Shown one piece after another: positions 1 to 11,600 of a stretch of DNA of 64,000 nucleotides; the stretch's first letter is position 1, and the number at the start of each line of letters is the position of its first letter. The DNA is taken from NCBI GenBank assembly GCA_963210315.1, contig OY723253.1, forward strand, positions 2,232,001 to 2,296,000, read 5' to 3'. Source of the stretch: Rhynchopus euleeides (Eukaryota > Euglenozoa > Diplonemea > Diplonemida > Diplonemidae). The translations under genes were made by a program, and so were the position numbers. A model generated the notes under the pieces. That model made no database searches. It saw only the letters and a program-made list of their open reading frames with translations, and was not told the DNA's origin.

Positions 1-790
1 GGGTGGTTATAGGGTTGTAGGGTGCCTACAACACGGTTGCAGGGTGTGTGCAGGGTCCTACAACATCGTTGCAGGGTCCACATTTTTGTGGTAAAAATGT
101 GCATTTTAACGCACATCTACTGGTCGTAGAGGCCCTGGATGGTACACAATGTGCCCCAGGGATGCCTAGGGTACGTTTCTCAGCCGAAAACCACCCAAAA
201 TGGGGTCTAGTTGCCCAATTTTTGATATTTTTTCAGAAAAATTGGGGCTGTTACCCTACACGGGCGAATCCCCCATTTTTCACAGTTTTTTCAAAATATC
301 GGACTGAATTTGGGCAATTCGGTGTAGAAAACCTGTTCCGACAGGCCCATACACCCCATTTTAGGGCATACCCAGTGGTTTCTGGGTGGTTATAGGGTTG
401 TAGGGTGCCTACAACCTGGTTGCAGGGTGCTTGCAGGGTGGTTGCAGGGTCCTTTTTTTGGGTAAAAATACGCATTTTAACGCACCTCTACTGGTCGTAG
501 AGGCCCGGGATGATATACAATGTACCCCAGGGATGCCTAGGGTACGTTTTTCACCCGAAAAACACCCGAAATGGGGTCTAGTTGCCCCGATTTTGTCATT
601 TTTTCATGAAAATCGGGATTTTGCCCAAAATGAGCAAAATCCCCTTTTTTTCACCGATTTTTCGAAAATTCTGACCGAAAATGGGCACCTAAGTGTGAAA
701 AACCGGTTTCATTGGGTCCACAGACATATTTTTGAGGTGGGTACACCCATTTTAGGTGCCAATAACCCTTGTTTGGGGTCGGAAAAATTT
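1..790. repeat. Two diverged tandem units of about 383 bp
   Basis: The sequence starting at base 1 (gggtggttatagggttgtag) starts again at 384. Both units then run through the same order of blocks: TTGCAGGG-rich head, CATTTTAACGCAC, ACTGGTCGTAGAGGCCC, CCAGGGATGCCTAGGGTACG and an AT-rich part with CCCCATTTT. The second unit fades out near 790. No convincing protein is encoded; the short open frames follow the repeat. The first unit may continue to the left of the window. Confidence 0.75.
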
Positions 791-1080
791 TTATTACAAT
801 TTTTTCCCGTACATCCGGGGCCCTAGGGGGGGGGGGGGGGGGGCTGGCGTGCAGGGTGCAGGCAGCGCGCGCAAATGCGACCTGTTTCCGGGTGCCCGCG
901 CGCTCCCGGCGACCGTGCACCCTGGGTGCACGGGTTTGGGCTGAATCTGGGTGACGTACGCGTAGGGCTCCCACCCTGAAAATGGGCTATCTGCAGTCAC
1001 TCCAGGGACCTGACATCACCTGAAAGTGACCCAAAAGTGCGGAATCTTCGACTCGCGGAATCGCGATTGACCCCTTCCAT
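791..1080. other. GC-rich spacer with a long G run
   Basis: This stretch holds a G run of about 18 bases near 826-843, followed by GC-rich sequence with several CCCTG/GCACC blocks. I see no gene or RNA here. The G run could form a G-quadruplex. Confidence 0.5.
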
Positions 1081-1084
1081 TGCA

Positions 1085-2105
1085 CTCTTTGGGCTCTGTG
1101 CGGATCGTAGTGGGGTCACACTGTGGGTCTAGGTGCCAAGCTTCACCCATGAAATGTGGGTCTAGTTCAGGGGCTGGTCATAGGAGACTGTGATGGGAGG
1201 CCGAGAGTCAGCCAGCCCACCCACCCAGCGGGACCCCCTCCTCGGGTGTTCCGAAACCCCGTTCTTTTGAATATTTGGAATCTGTGCGCATCGTAGTGGG
1301 GTCACTTTGTAGGTCTAGGTGACAAGCTTTGTCCATGAAATGTGGCTCTGGTTCAGGGGCTGGTCATGGGTGAAGGTGACTGGGAGTAACACACCATGCC
1401 ACCCCACCCAGCCACCCACCCAGCGGGACCCCCTCCTCAGGTGTTCCAAAACCCCGTTCTTTTGAACGTTTGAAACTTTTGCGGATCGTAGTGGGTCATT
1501 TTATAGGTCTATGTGACAAACATCGTCCATGAAATGTGACTCTGGTTCAGGGGCTGGTCCGAAGAGAAAGTGACTGAGGTAGCCACACGGCCGAGAGGGG
1601 GGCCGAGAGTCAGCCAGCCCACCCACCCAGCGGGACCCCCTCCACGAGTGTTTCAAAACCCCGTTCTTTTGAACGTTTGAAACTTTTGCGGATCGTAGTG
1701 GGGTCACACTGTGGGTCTAGGTGCCCAGCTTCACCCATGAAAAAGCGGTCTGGTTCAGGGGCTGGTTATGGGTGAAGGGTGACTGGGTGACACACACCAT
1801 GACACCCCACCCTACCCAGCGGGACCCCCTCCTCGGGTATTCCAAAACCCCTTTCTTTTGAACGTTTGGAATTTGTGCGGATCACAGTGGGGTCACTTTG
1901 ATGGTGTGTGAGCCAAGTATCACCCATGAAACACGGGTCTGGTTCAGGGACTGGTCGTGGGAGAAGGTGGCTGGGAGGCAGCCAGTCCACTACACCCCAC
2001 CTACCCACCCAGCGGGACCCCCCGCTCGGATTTTCCAAAAACCCGTTCTTTTGAACGTTTGGAATCTGTGCGGATCGCGATGGGGTCATTTTGGCCATGG
2101 GGTGC
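1085..2105. repeat. About 200-bp tandem repeat array (five to six units)
   Basis: Each unit carries TTCTTTTGAACGTTTG, then TGCGGATCGTAGTGGGGTCA, then a segment with CATGAAA, CTGGTTCAGGGGCTGGT and CCACCCAGCGGGACCCCCTC. Copies of the TGCGGATCG/GGGGTCA block lie near 1095, 1280, 1480, 1690, 1877 and 2072. Reverse-complement copies of the same block occur far away near 41.07 and 42.08 kb, so it also exists outside this array. No protein-coding content is supported. Confidence 0.85.
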
Positions 2106-2157
2106 CCATTTACACCTATTACTGGGGAACATCAATTGGGTGAAAGTACCACCTCCT

Positions 2158-2367
2158 GACCCCCCCCCCCCCCCCCCCATCCCGAGTCGGGAGGGGGGTC
2201 GGGTAGGGGGGGTACCCCCCCCCCATACCCCCCCTCGTGACCCCCCCCCCCCCCTGGTAGGGTGCCCGACCAGGGGGTGGGGGTCACCCAAAATTTCGAG
2301 GAAATCCTGGTGTCACCCTGAAAACCTGGGTCGCCAGCCTGACCTCAGCCCGCGGGGAGCCCCCCCC
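2158..2367. other. Poly-C/poly-G tract region
   Basis: Runs of 9 to 18 C or G alternate with short spacers. This makes the region low complexity, likely non-B DNA and error-prone in assembly. It borders the left end of the hairpin element that starts at 2368; the right end of that element is also followed by a C run. Confidence 0.6.
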
Positions 2368-2554
2368 CACGGTGGGATCTTGTAAATTTTACATGTATAA
2401 CTACAAGTATAATACATGTATTATACATGTATAATACTTGCATGTCAACTATTATGCATGTATAATACATGTATATGCCTGAAATATACATGTAAAATAC
2501 ATGTATATCAAGTAAAAATACATGTATAATACTTGCATGTCAACTATTATACAT

Positions 2555-3545
2555 CAGTCCTATTCGTGGTAATTTACCCCCCCCCCCCCCCAAAATTTAC
2601 CCCCCCCTTATATTACCCCCTTTTTCGGAAATTTTGGGTTCAGGCCCCAGAAACTTGGTAATTTACCCCCCCCCCCTTTGGCTGGGGGGGTGGGGGGAAA
2701 ATACCCATTTTTTGGCTGGTCGGGGGGTAAATTTACCCCCTCCACTGGGTGGTGGGGGGGTAATTTACCACCCCCTTTGCCTGGTAGGGGGGTAATTTAC
2801 CCCCCCTACCTGGTCAGAGGGGGTAAATTTACCCCCCACCAGGCTAAGGGGGTAAATTACCCCCCTGGCCCTCCCCAGCAAAGGGGGGGTAATTTCTTCC
2901 CGCTCTTACTGGGGGGTAATTTACCCCTCTCCCAGGCCAAAGGGGTAGTTGCCATCCCTTTACCCGTAGGGGGGGGTAAATTTACCCCCTTGTACTGGGG
3001 AGGGGGGTAATTTACCCCCCTACCCACCACCAGAGAAGGGGGTAAATTACCCCCCAGTAAGGGAGGGGGCAATTTACCCCCCCTTGACTGGGGAGGGCCA
3101 GGGGGGTAATTTACCCCCTCCCTGGGCAAAGGGGTGGCACATATACCCCCCTTTGCCTGGAAGGGGGGGTAAATTACCCCCCAGTTACCCCCCCCACTAC
3201 CCAGTCAGAAGGGGGGTAATTTACCCCCCCTTTGCCGCCAGGGGAGGGTAATTGGCCGTGAGGTAGGCACCACACACCCCACCGCACGCATGTGACAGGA
3301 CCAATCATACCGAACGAAGTGCCCGAGGGCCTGGGTGAGGTCAGGGTAGGTCACCCACAGGCCCTGGGCGCCCTCTCACCCCCCTGTGGCCTACCAAAAA
3401 AACCGGCCACCCCAGAACATGGTAATTTACCCCCCCCCCCCCTTGACCCGTAATTTACCCCCCCCCCTTATATTACCCCCCTTTTCCCAAAATTTCCGGT
3501 CAGGCGACCCAAAGGGGGGGGGGTAAATGACCACGAATAGGACTG
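2555..3545. mobile_element. TIR element filled with (GGGGGTAAATTTACCCCC)n-like palindromes
   Basis: Terminal inverted repeats are CAGTCCTATTCGTGG on the left and its exact complement on the right. The element interrupts the hairpin element within ACATGTA, leaving AT on both sides, as judged against uninterrupted copies. The interior is an array of GGTAATTTACC and GGGGGTAAATTTACCCCC palindromes alternating with CCTGG/CCAGG spacers. No transposase is present, so it is non-autonomous. Confidence 0.75.
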
Positions 3546-3563
3546 ATGTATTTTTACTTGATA

Positions 3564-3931
3564 TACCTGGGACCCCCCGTGTATAAGTCCCCCCCCCTTA
3601 CCCCCGTGTTTAAGTCCCCCCCTGGGGGTCTGGCAGGGGGGGGACTTAAACACAGGGGGACCTAAACACGGGGGTGGGCTGGTCTGGAGGGTCATCAGGT
3701 GGCCCCTAGGCCCTCCAGGTGCTGTCAGAGTCGAAAAGTGGGGTGCCAAAAGTCCCTCCGGACCGGAATTACCCCCCTACGACAGCAGAGGAAGAGGTCT
3801 TCTTGGTCTCCACTGTGCCACCCCCGTGTTTAAGCCCCCCCTGTGTTTAGGTCCGCCCCCCCCGTGTTTAAGTCCCCCCCGGCCGAAAATCGCCTCCAGG
3901 GGGGGGACTTAAACACGGGGGGTCCCAGGTA
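3564..3931 (+). mobile_element. MITE family TACCTGGGACC, copy 1 (368 bp)
   Basis: It has inverted ends TACCTGGGACCCCCCGTGT, with TA at both borders consistent with a TA target duplication. Inside are several GTGTTTAAGTCCCCCC blocks and a unique core of about 200 bp. Near-identical copies in the same orientation are at 46598-46965 and 51202-51569, and an internally deleted copy is at 49550-49848. There is no ORF of substance. It sits inside the hairpin element that starts at 2368. Confidence 0.85.
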
Positions 3932-4139
3932 CATGTATTTTACATGTATATTTCAGGCATATACAGTGCCACAGAAAAGTTTCGAACACGATAAATTTTA
4001 AGATAATTTTAAGTTTTAAGACGAAAATCGCGCTTCGCGAAAAAAATTAAAACATTCTTTTGTTCAATACTTTGGAGGATTCTTCATATTCCTGGATTTC
4101 CCGAATTTCCTGGATTTCCCCCGGCCCCTTAGGCGGTTT

Positions 4140-4375
4140 CAGGGCGGACAGGGCGGACATGCCCGGACCCGGAAATCCGGGTGTCCGGATGTCCGGGTCC
4201 AATTTTGACCCCCCCCCCCCCCCCCCCGGACATTTCCCGAATTTCCCGCCCGGACATGTCCGGGCGGACATCCGGACATCCAGAAATGTCCGCCCCGGAC
4301 AGGGCGGACATTTTCTGGTGTCCGGATGTCCGGGCGGACATGTCCGGACCCGGAAATTCGGGAAATCCAATTTTG

Positions 4376-4408
<33 letters not shown>

Positions 4409-4600
4409 ACATTTCCCGAATTTCCCGCCCGGACATGTCCGGGCGGACATCCGGACATCCAGAAATGTCCGCCCCGGACAGGGCGGACATGTCCGGGCGG
4501 ACATTTTCTGGTGTCCGGATGTCCGGGCGGACATGTCCGGACCCGGAAATTCGGGAAATCCAATTTTGACCCCCCCCCCCCCCCCCCGGACATGTCCGGC
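4140..4600. repeat. CCGGACATGTCCGG-rich repeats with C runs of up to about 30
   Basis: Two units of about 190 bp repeat ACATGTCCGGACCCGGAAAT, AATTTTGAC, a long C run, CATTTCCCGAATTTCCCGCC and blocks of GGGCGGACATCCGGACATCC. The C run near 4377-4406 is about 30 bases. Open frames on both strands through this array are products of its lack of stop codons and are not taken as genes. Confidence 0.8.
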
Positions 4601-6370
4601 CAGGACCTCAATAGTTTGATTTTTGGTCCAGAAAATAGTTTGAAAATTTTTGAAATCTGGGTGCCCAAAAAAAATTTCCTAAGACCGGCGATTTGTAGGG
4701 GGACCCTTTCGAATTTTTTTTTTGGGGAAGGGTAAATTGAACGTTTTTGGCCAAATGAAGCCACTGCGACCATTCCCGGGCCTCGGAAATCAGATTTTGG
4801 CCCCTCAAATGCGGTGCCGGTCCGGACAAAAAACCGAAAAAATCGTGAAAAATGGCCCATTTTCCCCAGCCAAAAATGGGCCAAAAATGCCCCCCGGACA
4901 CCCCCAGAGACATGTCCTAATCCGGGGTGCCAGTAGGGGGGACCTTTCGATTTTTTTTCGAGGAGAGGTCAATTGAACGTTTTTGGACATCTGAGGCCAC
5001 TGCGACCATTCCCAGGCCTCGGAAATGAGATTTTTGGCCCTCAAATGGGGTACCGGTCCCCACGAAATTCCGAAAAAATCATGAAAATCGAAAGGTCCCA
5101 CGCACCAAATTCTGCCCAAAAATCGTCAAAAATGGACATGTCATACGCAGCAAGGGGGCAAACCACTCCCCAATGCTCAATGATTCCACGGCAAGCCAGA
5201 TTTTCTGATCAATTGGTTTGTTTGAGCATGTTCCTGGCCCTTGTTTGGAAAGTAGATGACCCCTGGCTGGAGAGGACGGTTGTGCTCGACCGGACGGAGA
5301 GAGAACCTTCTCCATAACCACTCCACAATGCCACAAGTGGCAGGAAGGCCGGGTGTTACAGGCCTCAACCAGGGTTCCAAGGCTCTCTACTTCCTGGCTG
5401 CGTCAGGGATCACCGGGTACAGCGAGCAGGATTCCCTGTCCTGACACCCCAGCATGTACCACCGGAAGAACCCGAAACAGCAGCCCCCCCCTCATGGGGG
5501 TTGCAAGAGGCACGGAAATCGTTCAAATCGGACCAAGTCCGAAAATTCGGCACTTTCTTGGGTACAAATTGCGGTCCGAAATTTTCTGATTTTTTGAAAA
5601 AAGGCTAATTCTGTAAGGGGGACCTCAGGTGTGGCTCTATTTTGGGGGTATTTTGGCCGATTTTCGAAATCCTATTTTGGTTTTTTTGCACTTTTTTTGG
5701 GTGCTTTTTTGCACGATTTCTGTGCCTCAGACACAGATTTTGGTGTGATTTTTGCGCTATTTTGATTCACTCTGCCTGACCGATGCATACGATTCGAAAA
5801 AATGGCGAAAAAATCGCTATCAACAACGGTGAACGAATGGAGGTAGATGGGGAAGTGGAAGGACACAGCACGCCCTCCCACTGCTCGCCACCTGTACACT
5901 ACCTCTCTGTTCAAGGCGGTCAGTGCCTCTTGGTGCTGCACACAAATCACTGCTGCATCCCAGGGCGCCTTCCCTTGTGAGAATAGCGAAACCTCTGCGG
6001 TTGCAGTTTGGTGGTTGAGGCCGGCGGTGGTGACATCACTTTGGTGACTGTGATTCCTTCCCCCTGAGCTCGACCAGATCCAGGTCGACCTGGTGCTGTG
6101 TGGCTCCTGGTGTGGTATCTCCTTGCTTCCTCGCACACATACACGTGGTTCCTCGCCACGGATGCCCACCAAGTCGAACCCGAAACATGATCACGGGCCC
6201 ACGACGACCCTTTCGAGATGTCATGGCCGCAAGCCCACAAACCCGATCGCATTCGCAAGGTGGTTCGTCTCTTAGAGATCAGTGCTCGGGCCCAGCCGAG
6301 GGTGCTGGAACCGATATGCCACAGCCCCGTACGCGCAAGGACTTGGCTCCAAGACCAGGCACAAGCCACA

Positions 6371-6417
6371 GGGGGGTCTGGGGGGCGGAGCCCCCCAGCC
6401 GCCGGAGGCCACGGTAG
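6371..6417 (+). repeat. GGA-loop hairpin core repeat, copy 1
   Basis: The core contains GGGGGGCGGAGCCCCCC, a perfect 7-bp stem around GGA, then CAGCCGCCGGAGGCCACGG and TAG. The upstream 100 bp (AGAGATCAGTGCTCGGGCCC, then CGCAAGGACTTGG) matches the flank of the copy near 16.38 kb, so the mobile unit is longer than the core. Confidence 0.85.
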
Positions 6418-6507
6418 CGAACGTCTGTTGGCCTGGCTCCATAGTCGCATACGCTCAAGTACAACACAACTGACAGATAGCGGCTATAATCATAGCACAG
6501 GTCGCAT

Positions 6508-6555
6508 GGGGGGGTCTGGGGGGCGGAGCCCCCCAGCCGCCGGAGGCCACGGTAG
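6508..6555 (+). repeat. GGA-loop hairpin core repeat, copy 2
   Basis: The same stem and CCGCCGGAGGCCACGGTAG tail as copy 1 lie about 140 bp away in the same orientation, followed by GTGAACATCTGT. The sequence between the two copies is not repeated. Confidence 0.85.
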
Positions 6556-8368
6556 TGAACATCTGTTGGTTTGAGCTCGAGAGCAAGCCTCTCACACCAC
6601 CGCCCTCCGACCCCCCTCTCCACCCCCAGGTGCAAAATTTTTTTGCATCCGGAAAATGTGTTCTTTTGAATGTTTGAGCACATCCAAGACCGGGAACATA
6701 AAATTTTTCTGCCAATACCAAGTAGGGTCACAATAAAATCCAAAAGAAAAAAGTGCAAAAAAATAGTGCAAAAAAATATTTTTTCCCCAAATTCCTATTT
6801 TCATTCCGTGAAATAGATACACGCCTGGGGGACCTTTTCGAATTTTTTTTTTCGGGCACTTTTTCCACAAGGAAATGTCCGCCCTGTCCGCTACTGTCCA
6901 CTACCGATTTCAAGGATCCTCCTTTGTTTCAAAGTCAAGGATCTTTCTCCGAAGTGTTTTCGGACAAAGATTTCTTGACAAGAGAGATACTAAAAATACT
7001 TCTTGACAGGACTGGACAGGTCGAGGTCATTCTATTTGCGATGTCAGCAGCATCCAGTGGACCCGAAAAGGCCCCCATGTCGTGTAGTTTGGAGGGATGG
7101 ACCGCTCGGTTGCGGAAACCACTCGACTGGGGATAACGACCCTGTTGAGGTTGGACATTCCTCTTCTGGCCTCTCTGCCTGCGATCCGCAAACTCATCCG
7201 CTTTTGGCAACTCGCAGCAAACCTGGCGATAGGGGACAGATAGGAGTAACCTGAGTGAGGTTGAAGGATGCTGACACCCGCCTGACCCAAAGACTGCCTG
7301 TTCACAGCGCTGGAGTGTTGCACATGTGGCACATCATCCCACACACCTCTAGGAAACTCCCATGATGCAGGATAGATAACTTTTAAAACAAAACAAAAGT
7401 TTTGAGACGAAAAAACTTTCGAACGGAGAATTTTAAAACTTTTGTTCGTTCGAAACTTTTCTGCGGTACTGTACATGTATTATACATGTATAATAGTTGA
7501 CATGCAAGTATTATACATGTATAATACATGTCAACCAAAATCTGAAAAACCGTATACTTTAGTCGTTTACTTGGGCAGCAGCAATTTGTACATTTTTTTT
7601 GACAATTTTGAGTTGTGACCCCACCGTGAATTCCGCGGTATACCTAGCAGTCAATTCCGCCCTGTTTCGAGTTCCGGAAATGCAGTCTGTTGGGTTCAAA
7701 TTGGGATGCGGATGCGCATCCCAGTTTGACTGGTGAGGTTGGCCGGGAAAAAAAATTTCAAAAAATCTCGGAAAGCTATGGTAGCAACGGAATCAAATGC
7801 GGCCAGAATCGGGGAAAAAGGTGTAGTGGAAGACAATTTACTCCCAGATGCAGTTATCACCCCCCTTGGTAGGCTTTTGTACAGTGCTTTTTTTGCTTCT
7901 TATTGCCTGCGAATCCACCACCTTCCATGCACAGGAAAACTCATCTGAATCATGTGAAACACAAACATGGCCTGCTTCAAATGCAAGAGTTCACGGAATG
8001 TCACCAACATCACCCTGCTTCCCCGGGCAGTGCAGAATGGCCTGAAGGCCCCCCACCCAGTGGTCTCGCTGGGGGTCGGGCAAACCAAAAAAGAGGTAGG
8101 GCACAGGGTGGGCCGAGCTCGCTCCGCAGGGGAAAAAGTGCAGCCCAACCCCACTCCGATTTCCCGCAGTATGATGCAAACAGGGCCACAGAACGTTTTC
8201 CCCCCAATTCGAAAGGCATCGGATGCTGCCGCCTTAGATCGTCCTGCTGGACCAAAAATCAGTAGTCAGGGGGTCTTGGGTTGCCATTGAGCACTTGCAA
8301 AACTGCAATCCCGAGTAACTTTGCCAGCGCGCCGTGTTCAGGAACGGCAGCAAAGCTAACAGGCTACA

Positions 8369-8415
8369 GGGGGGTCTGGGGGGCGGAGCCCCCCAGCCGC
8401 CGGAGGCCACGGTAG
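8369..8415 (+). repeat. GGA-loop hairpin core repeat, copy 3
   Basis: Contains GGGGGGCGGAGCCCCCC followed by CCGCCGGAGGCCACGGTAG and GTGAACATCC. The next 390 bp are related to the block at 49264-49549. Confidence 0.85.
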
Positions 8416-8806
8416 TGAACATCCTAAAATCCCTCGAAGGCTAATCCCCACACCGGTTGGTGCTGTTGCACATTCCAGGCGGGGATGATCCTTCGCTTGA
8501 CCTGATGAGTGCCTGACGGTGCGCTTCGATGAGCACCACCAAGCCCCCAGCACCTGGTACACCTGCTCATGATGGCGTTGGGTTTTCATACGCTGCGCGT
8601 GAAAACTCGGCTACAAGGCCGAACCCGAAAGCCCCAAAATCTGACCCATCCGCAAAATTCGACGGGGAAAATATTGAGGTAGGGCCAAGGTAGGGCCGAG
8701 GTAGGGCCATGCCACCCCTGGCGGCCCACCCTCCCCAAAAATTACAGAAAAAGGAAGGTGGGGCCGCGGCCCCCCCTGCCAGCCCTGGCACGAGATCACT
8801 GCCCCC
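8416..8806 (+). repeat. Dispersed repeat, diverged partner of 49264-49549
   Basis: Shared landmarks in the same order at both places are CACACCGGTTGGTGCTGT, CATTCCAGG, ATGGCGTTGG/AGTGGCGTTGG, a GTTGAGGT/ATTGAGGT block with GGGCCA, and CCAGCCCTGGCACGAGATCACTGC. No protein family is recognised. Confidence 0.65.
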
Positions 8807-9253
8807 ACCTCTCCCCTGACTTTCTCAATTGCTCCAGGATTTCGGCTATTTTTGTGTACTTTGGGACCCCGTGTAGGAGGCCTTATACACCGCAAAAGTC
8901 ACCGATTTTTTTTTCCTGGGAAGGTTCTCACTAAAACTACACAGGAATCACATTTTTGGGCCGGAAACAAATTGTTTCCGGCCCGGACGCCTCCCTGAGA
9001 CGGACCCATTTTTGGGTCGATTTTTGGGGGGATTTTCCTTAGGAAAGTTGGTTATAGTGGTTGGGCAGCAGTAAATTGGACTGTACTCCACTAAATTCAC
9101 CGATTTTTTTTATGGTGTAATCTACGGAGCTCAACTCTCAAATTCCGTCAAAAACCGGGTCTTTTTGTGGCGATCCGCGGGGGTGAAATTCCGAAGAAAA
9201 TATCGGCAAAAACAGTTTTTCCGAATTTCTCCACCAAAAAAAATATTTTTTTT

Positions 9254-9500
9254 GCACATAACACACCTGTGTGGTACGGGAAATGCTACGAGGAACGCGA
9301 TGGACTCGGGACTGCTGCTGGCCTCTCTTGCTATGGTTTACTTATGTTTCGTGCTCCACCTGCTCCACCTCATTCTGCACTTCAGATGATCCACTTCACG
9401 TGGGTTACGGGGTTTGGGACAACGATGATATGTTGTGTCCGACGACAAGGTAAGGTAAGCTCATCGAGGTACACCAAACCGGAGTTGTCAAATCAAAAAA
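9254..9500 (+). repeat. 247-bp direct repeat, left copy
   Basis: The sequence from GCACATAACACACCTGTG to GTTGTCAAATCAAAAAA appears base for base identical to 13708-13954. The two copies frame 4.2 kb of minisatellite-rich DNA in an arrangement like long terminal repeats. However, the ends are not TG...CA, no primer-binding site follows and no gag-pol frame lies between them. Confidence 0.85.
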
Positions 9501-9639
9501 GACACACCGCCCGAGAGGCAATTGGTGTGACACAACAGCGATGACACAACCACTCTGCCCGAGGGGGCGCGTTTTTAGCGACCGAGACCTCCTCTCCTGA
9601 CTGAGGGACACACGATCTGACCGTCCGAGAGACGCAGCA

Positions 9640-10310
9640 TTCTACCCTGCCCGAGGGGCACCCACTCTCCTGACCGAGAGACACGCAGTCTTGCCCGAGG
9701 GGCACCTGGTTTCCTGACCGAGACAATATTCTGCCCGAGGGGCACTCACTCTCCCGACCGAGAGACACGCAGTTTTGCCCGAGGGGCACCTGTTCTCCTG
9801 ACCGAGACAATATTCTGCCCGAGGGGCACCCACTCTCCCGACCGAGAGACGCAGCATCTCGCCCGAGGGGCACCTGTTCTCCTGACCGAGACAAAAATTT
9901 TGCCCGAGGGGCACCCACTCTCCCGACCGAGAGACACGCAGTCTTGCCCGAGGGGCACCTGTTCTCCTGACCGAGACAATATTCTGCCCGAGGGGCATCC
10001 ACTCTCCCGACCGAGAGACGCAGCATCTCGCCCGAGGGGCACCTGTTCTCCTGACCGAGACAATATTCTGCCCGAGGGGCACTCACTCTCCCGACCGAGA
10101 GACACGCAGTTTTGCCCGAGGGGCACCCGTTATCCTGACCGAGACAAAACTATGCCCGAGGGGCACCCACTCTCCCGACCGAGAGACGCAGCATCTCGCC
10201 CGAGGGGCACCTGTTCTCCTGACCGAGACAAAAAATTTGCCCGAGGGGCACCCGCTCTCCCGACCGAGAGATACACAATCTTGCCCGAGGGGCACCAAAT
10301 CCCGACCGAG
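9640..10310. repeat. Minisatellite 1 with core TGCCCGAGGGGCACC
   Basis: About sixteen copies of the core alternate with TCTCCCGACCGAGAGACGCAG or TTCTCCTGACCGAGACAATA type spacers. The core is a small inverted repeat, TGCCC-GAG-GGGCA. Periods of about 45-60 bp give long open frames on both strands (SRSGEQVPLG-type peptides); I treat these as repeat artefacts. Confidence 0.85.
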
Positions 10311-10765
10311 AAGACGACCCTCACACCATGCTCGTGTCAGGTCTCAAGAGGGCCGAAGCCGCGGTTGAGGACAACAACACCCCCACGCACTGGTTCTAAT
10401 AAATGACGGCGAGGTGCACGGGGGGATCAGCACGAAGGAGGGGCGCAAAAAGATGGGGATGATGACGCCGTGGTGTTCAAGGTGGTCCTCCGCCGCTTAT
10501 GAACGTGACAGCGGGACAGCGCTGCGCCCGTGGCCGCAGCGGATTGAGGACATTCCCATCAGCCATCGAGACTATCACCGCGCCTCGCCGAAAACCTGCT
10601 TCACGCTTGATCGCGCTCAAGGTTTCCAAACGCATACTTCAGCTGGAGGTTCCGTCACAGAGGCGCTGACAAAGGCGGGACCAAGAGCAACAGTCGGGTG
10701 CTGATAAATGGGTCGATACTGATGCAGCAAAGTGACGTCAGTGATATCCAACTCCTACTTTCCTG
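10311..10765. other. Spacer between minisatellites, no gene recognised
   Basis: The sequence is of mixed composition with only short open frames and no recognisable motif. It separates two arrays that share the same core. Confidence 0.4.
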
Positions 10766-11600
10766 ACCGAGACACCCACTTCTGCCTGAGGGGCACCTAG
10801 CCGAGACGCATTTTTCCTGCCCGAGGGGCATCTCGCCGAGACATTACCTGCCTGAGGGGCACCTGGCCACGACATACCTACAGCTTACGCTTGCGGGGCA
10901 CCCTGCCTGAGGAGCACCTGGCCAAGACATACATTTCCGCCTACGAGGCACCCTGCCCGAGGGGCACCTGGTCAAGACACACACTTCCGCCTACGGGGCA
11001 CCCTGCCCGAGGGGCACCTGGCCAAGACAGACACCTCTGCCTACGAGGCACCCTGCCCGAGGGGCACCTGGCCAAGACATACACTTCCGCCTACGAGGCA
11101 CCCTGCCCGAGGGGCACCTGGCCAAGACATACACTTCCGCCTACGAGGCACCCTGCCCGAGGGGCACCTGGCCAAGACAGACACTTCCGCCTACGAGGCA
11201 CCCTGCCCGAGGGGCACCTGGCCAAGACATACACTTCCGCCTACGAGGCACCCTGCCCGAGGGGCACCTGGCCAAGACATACACTTCCGCCTACGAGGCA
11301 CCCTGCCCGAGGGGCACCTGGTCAAGACATACATTTCCGCCTACGGGGCACCCTGCCTGAGGGGCATCTGGCCGCGACATACACTTCCGCCTACGGGGCA
11401 CCCTGCCTGAGGGGCACCTGGCCAAGACGCACATTCATGCCCGAGGGACACCGGGCCGAGACATTACATTCCCTGCCTGAGGGACACCTGGCCGAGACAC
11501 ATTCCTGCCGAGGGGCACTCACTCCCGACCGCGAGACGCAGGATTTTGCCTGAGGGGCACCTCCTCTCCTGACCGAGACACAACCCCGCCCAGCACAGTG
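10766..11600. repeat. Minisatellite 2, 60-bp unit, core CCCTGCCCGAGGGGCACCTGG
   Basis: The regular 60-bp unit is CTACGAGGCACCCTGCCCGA, GGGGCACCTGGCCAAGACAT and ACACTTCCGC, in about ten good copies plus degenerate edges. Because 60 is a multiple of three, one + strand frame stays open for 220 codons with a 20-residue repeat (10891-11553). There is no non-repeat coding sequence attached to it. The core is shared with the array at 9640. Confidence 0.9.

Larger units (their letters stand above)
3964..7471. mobile_element. Tc1/mariner-like element (3.5 kb), no intact transposase
   Basis: The left end CAGTGCCACAGAAAAGTTTC and the right end, whose reverse complement is CAGTACCGCAGAAAAGTTTC, form an imperfect TIR of about 24 bp flanked by TA on both sides (3962-3963 and 7472-7473). 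CAGTRCC ends with TA duplications are typical of Tc1/mariner elements. The 3.5-kb interior holds the CCGGACATG array and two copies of the GGA-loop hairpin core, but no DDE/D transposase frame that I can recognise. It is either non-autonomous or has captured other repeats. Confidence 0.8.

Noticed and set aside
4047-4884. Long Gly-rich frames through the CCGGACATG repeats
   Set aside because: They read through poly-C/poly-G and repeat units on both strands and stop at the array edges.
10891-11553. 220-aa frame with a 20-residue repeat as a real protein
   Set aside because: The 60-bp period explains the open frame; there is no unique flanking coding sequence, and similar frames exist on the other strand in the neighbouring array.
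9640-11600. CRISPR-like array
   Set aside because: Spacers are themselves repeated and vary in length, there are no cas genes, and the DNA is eukaryotic.
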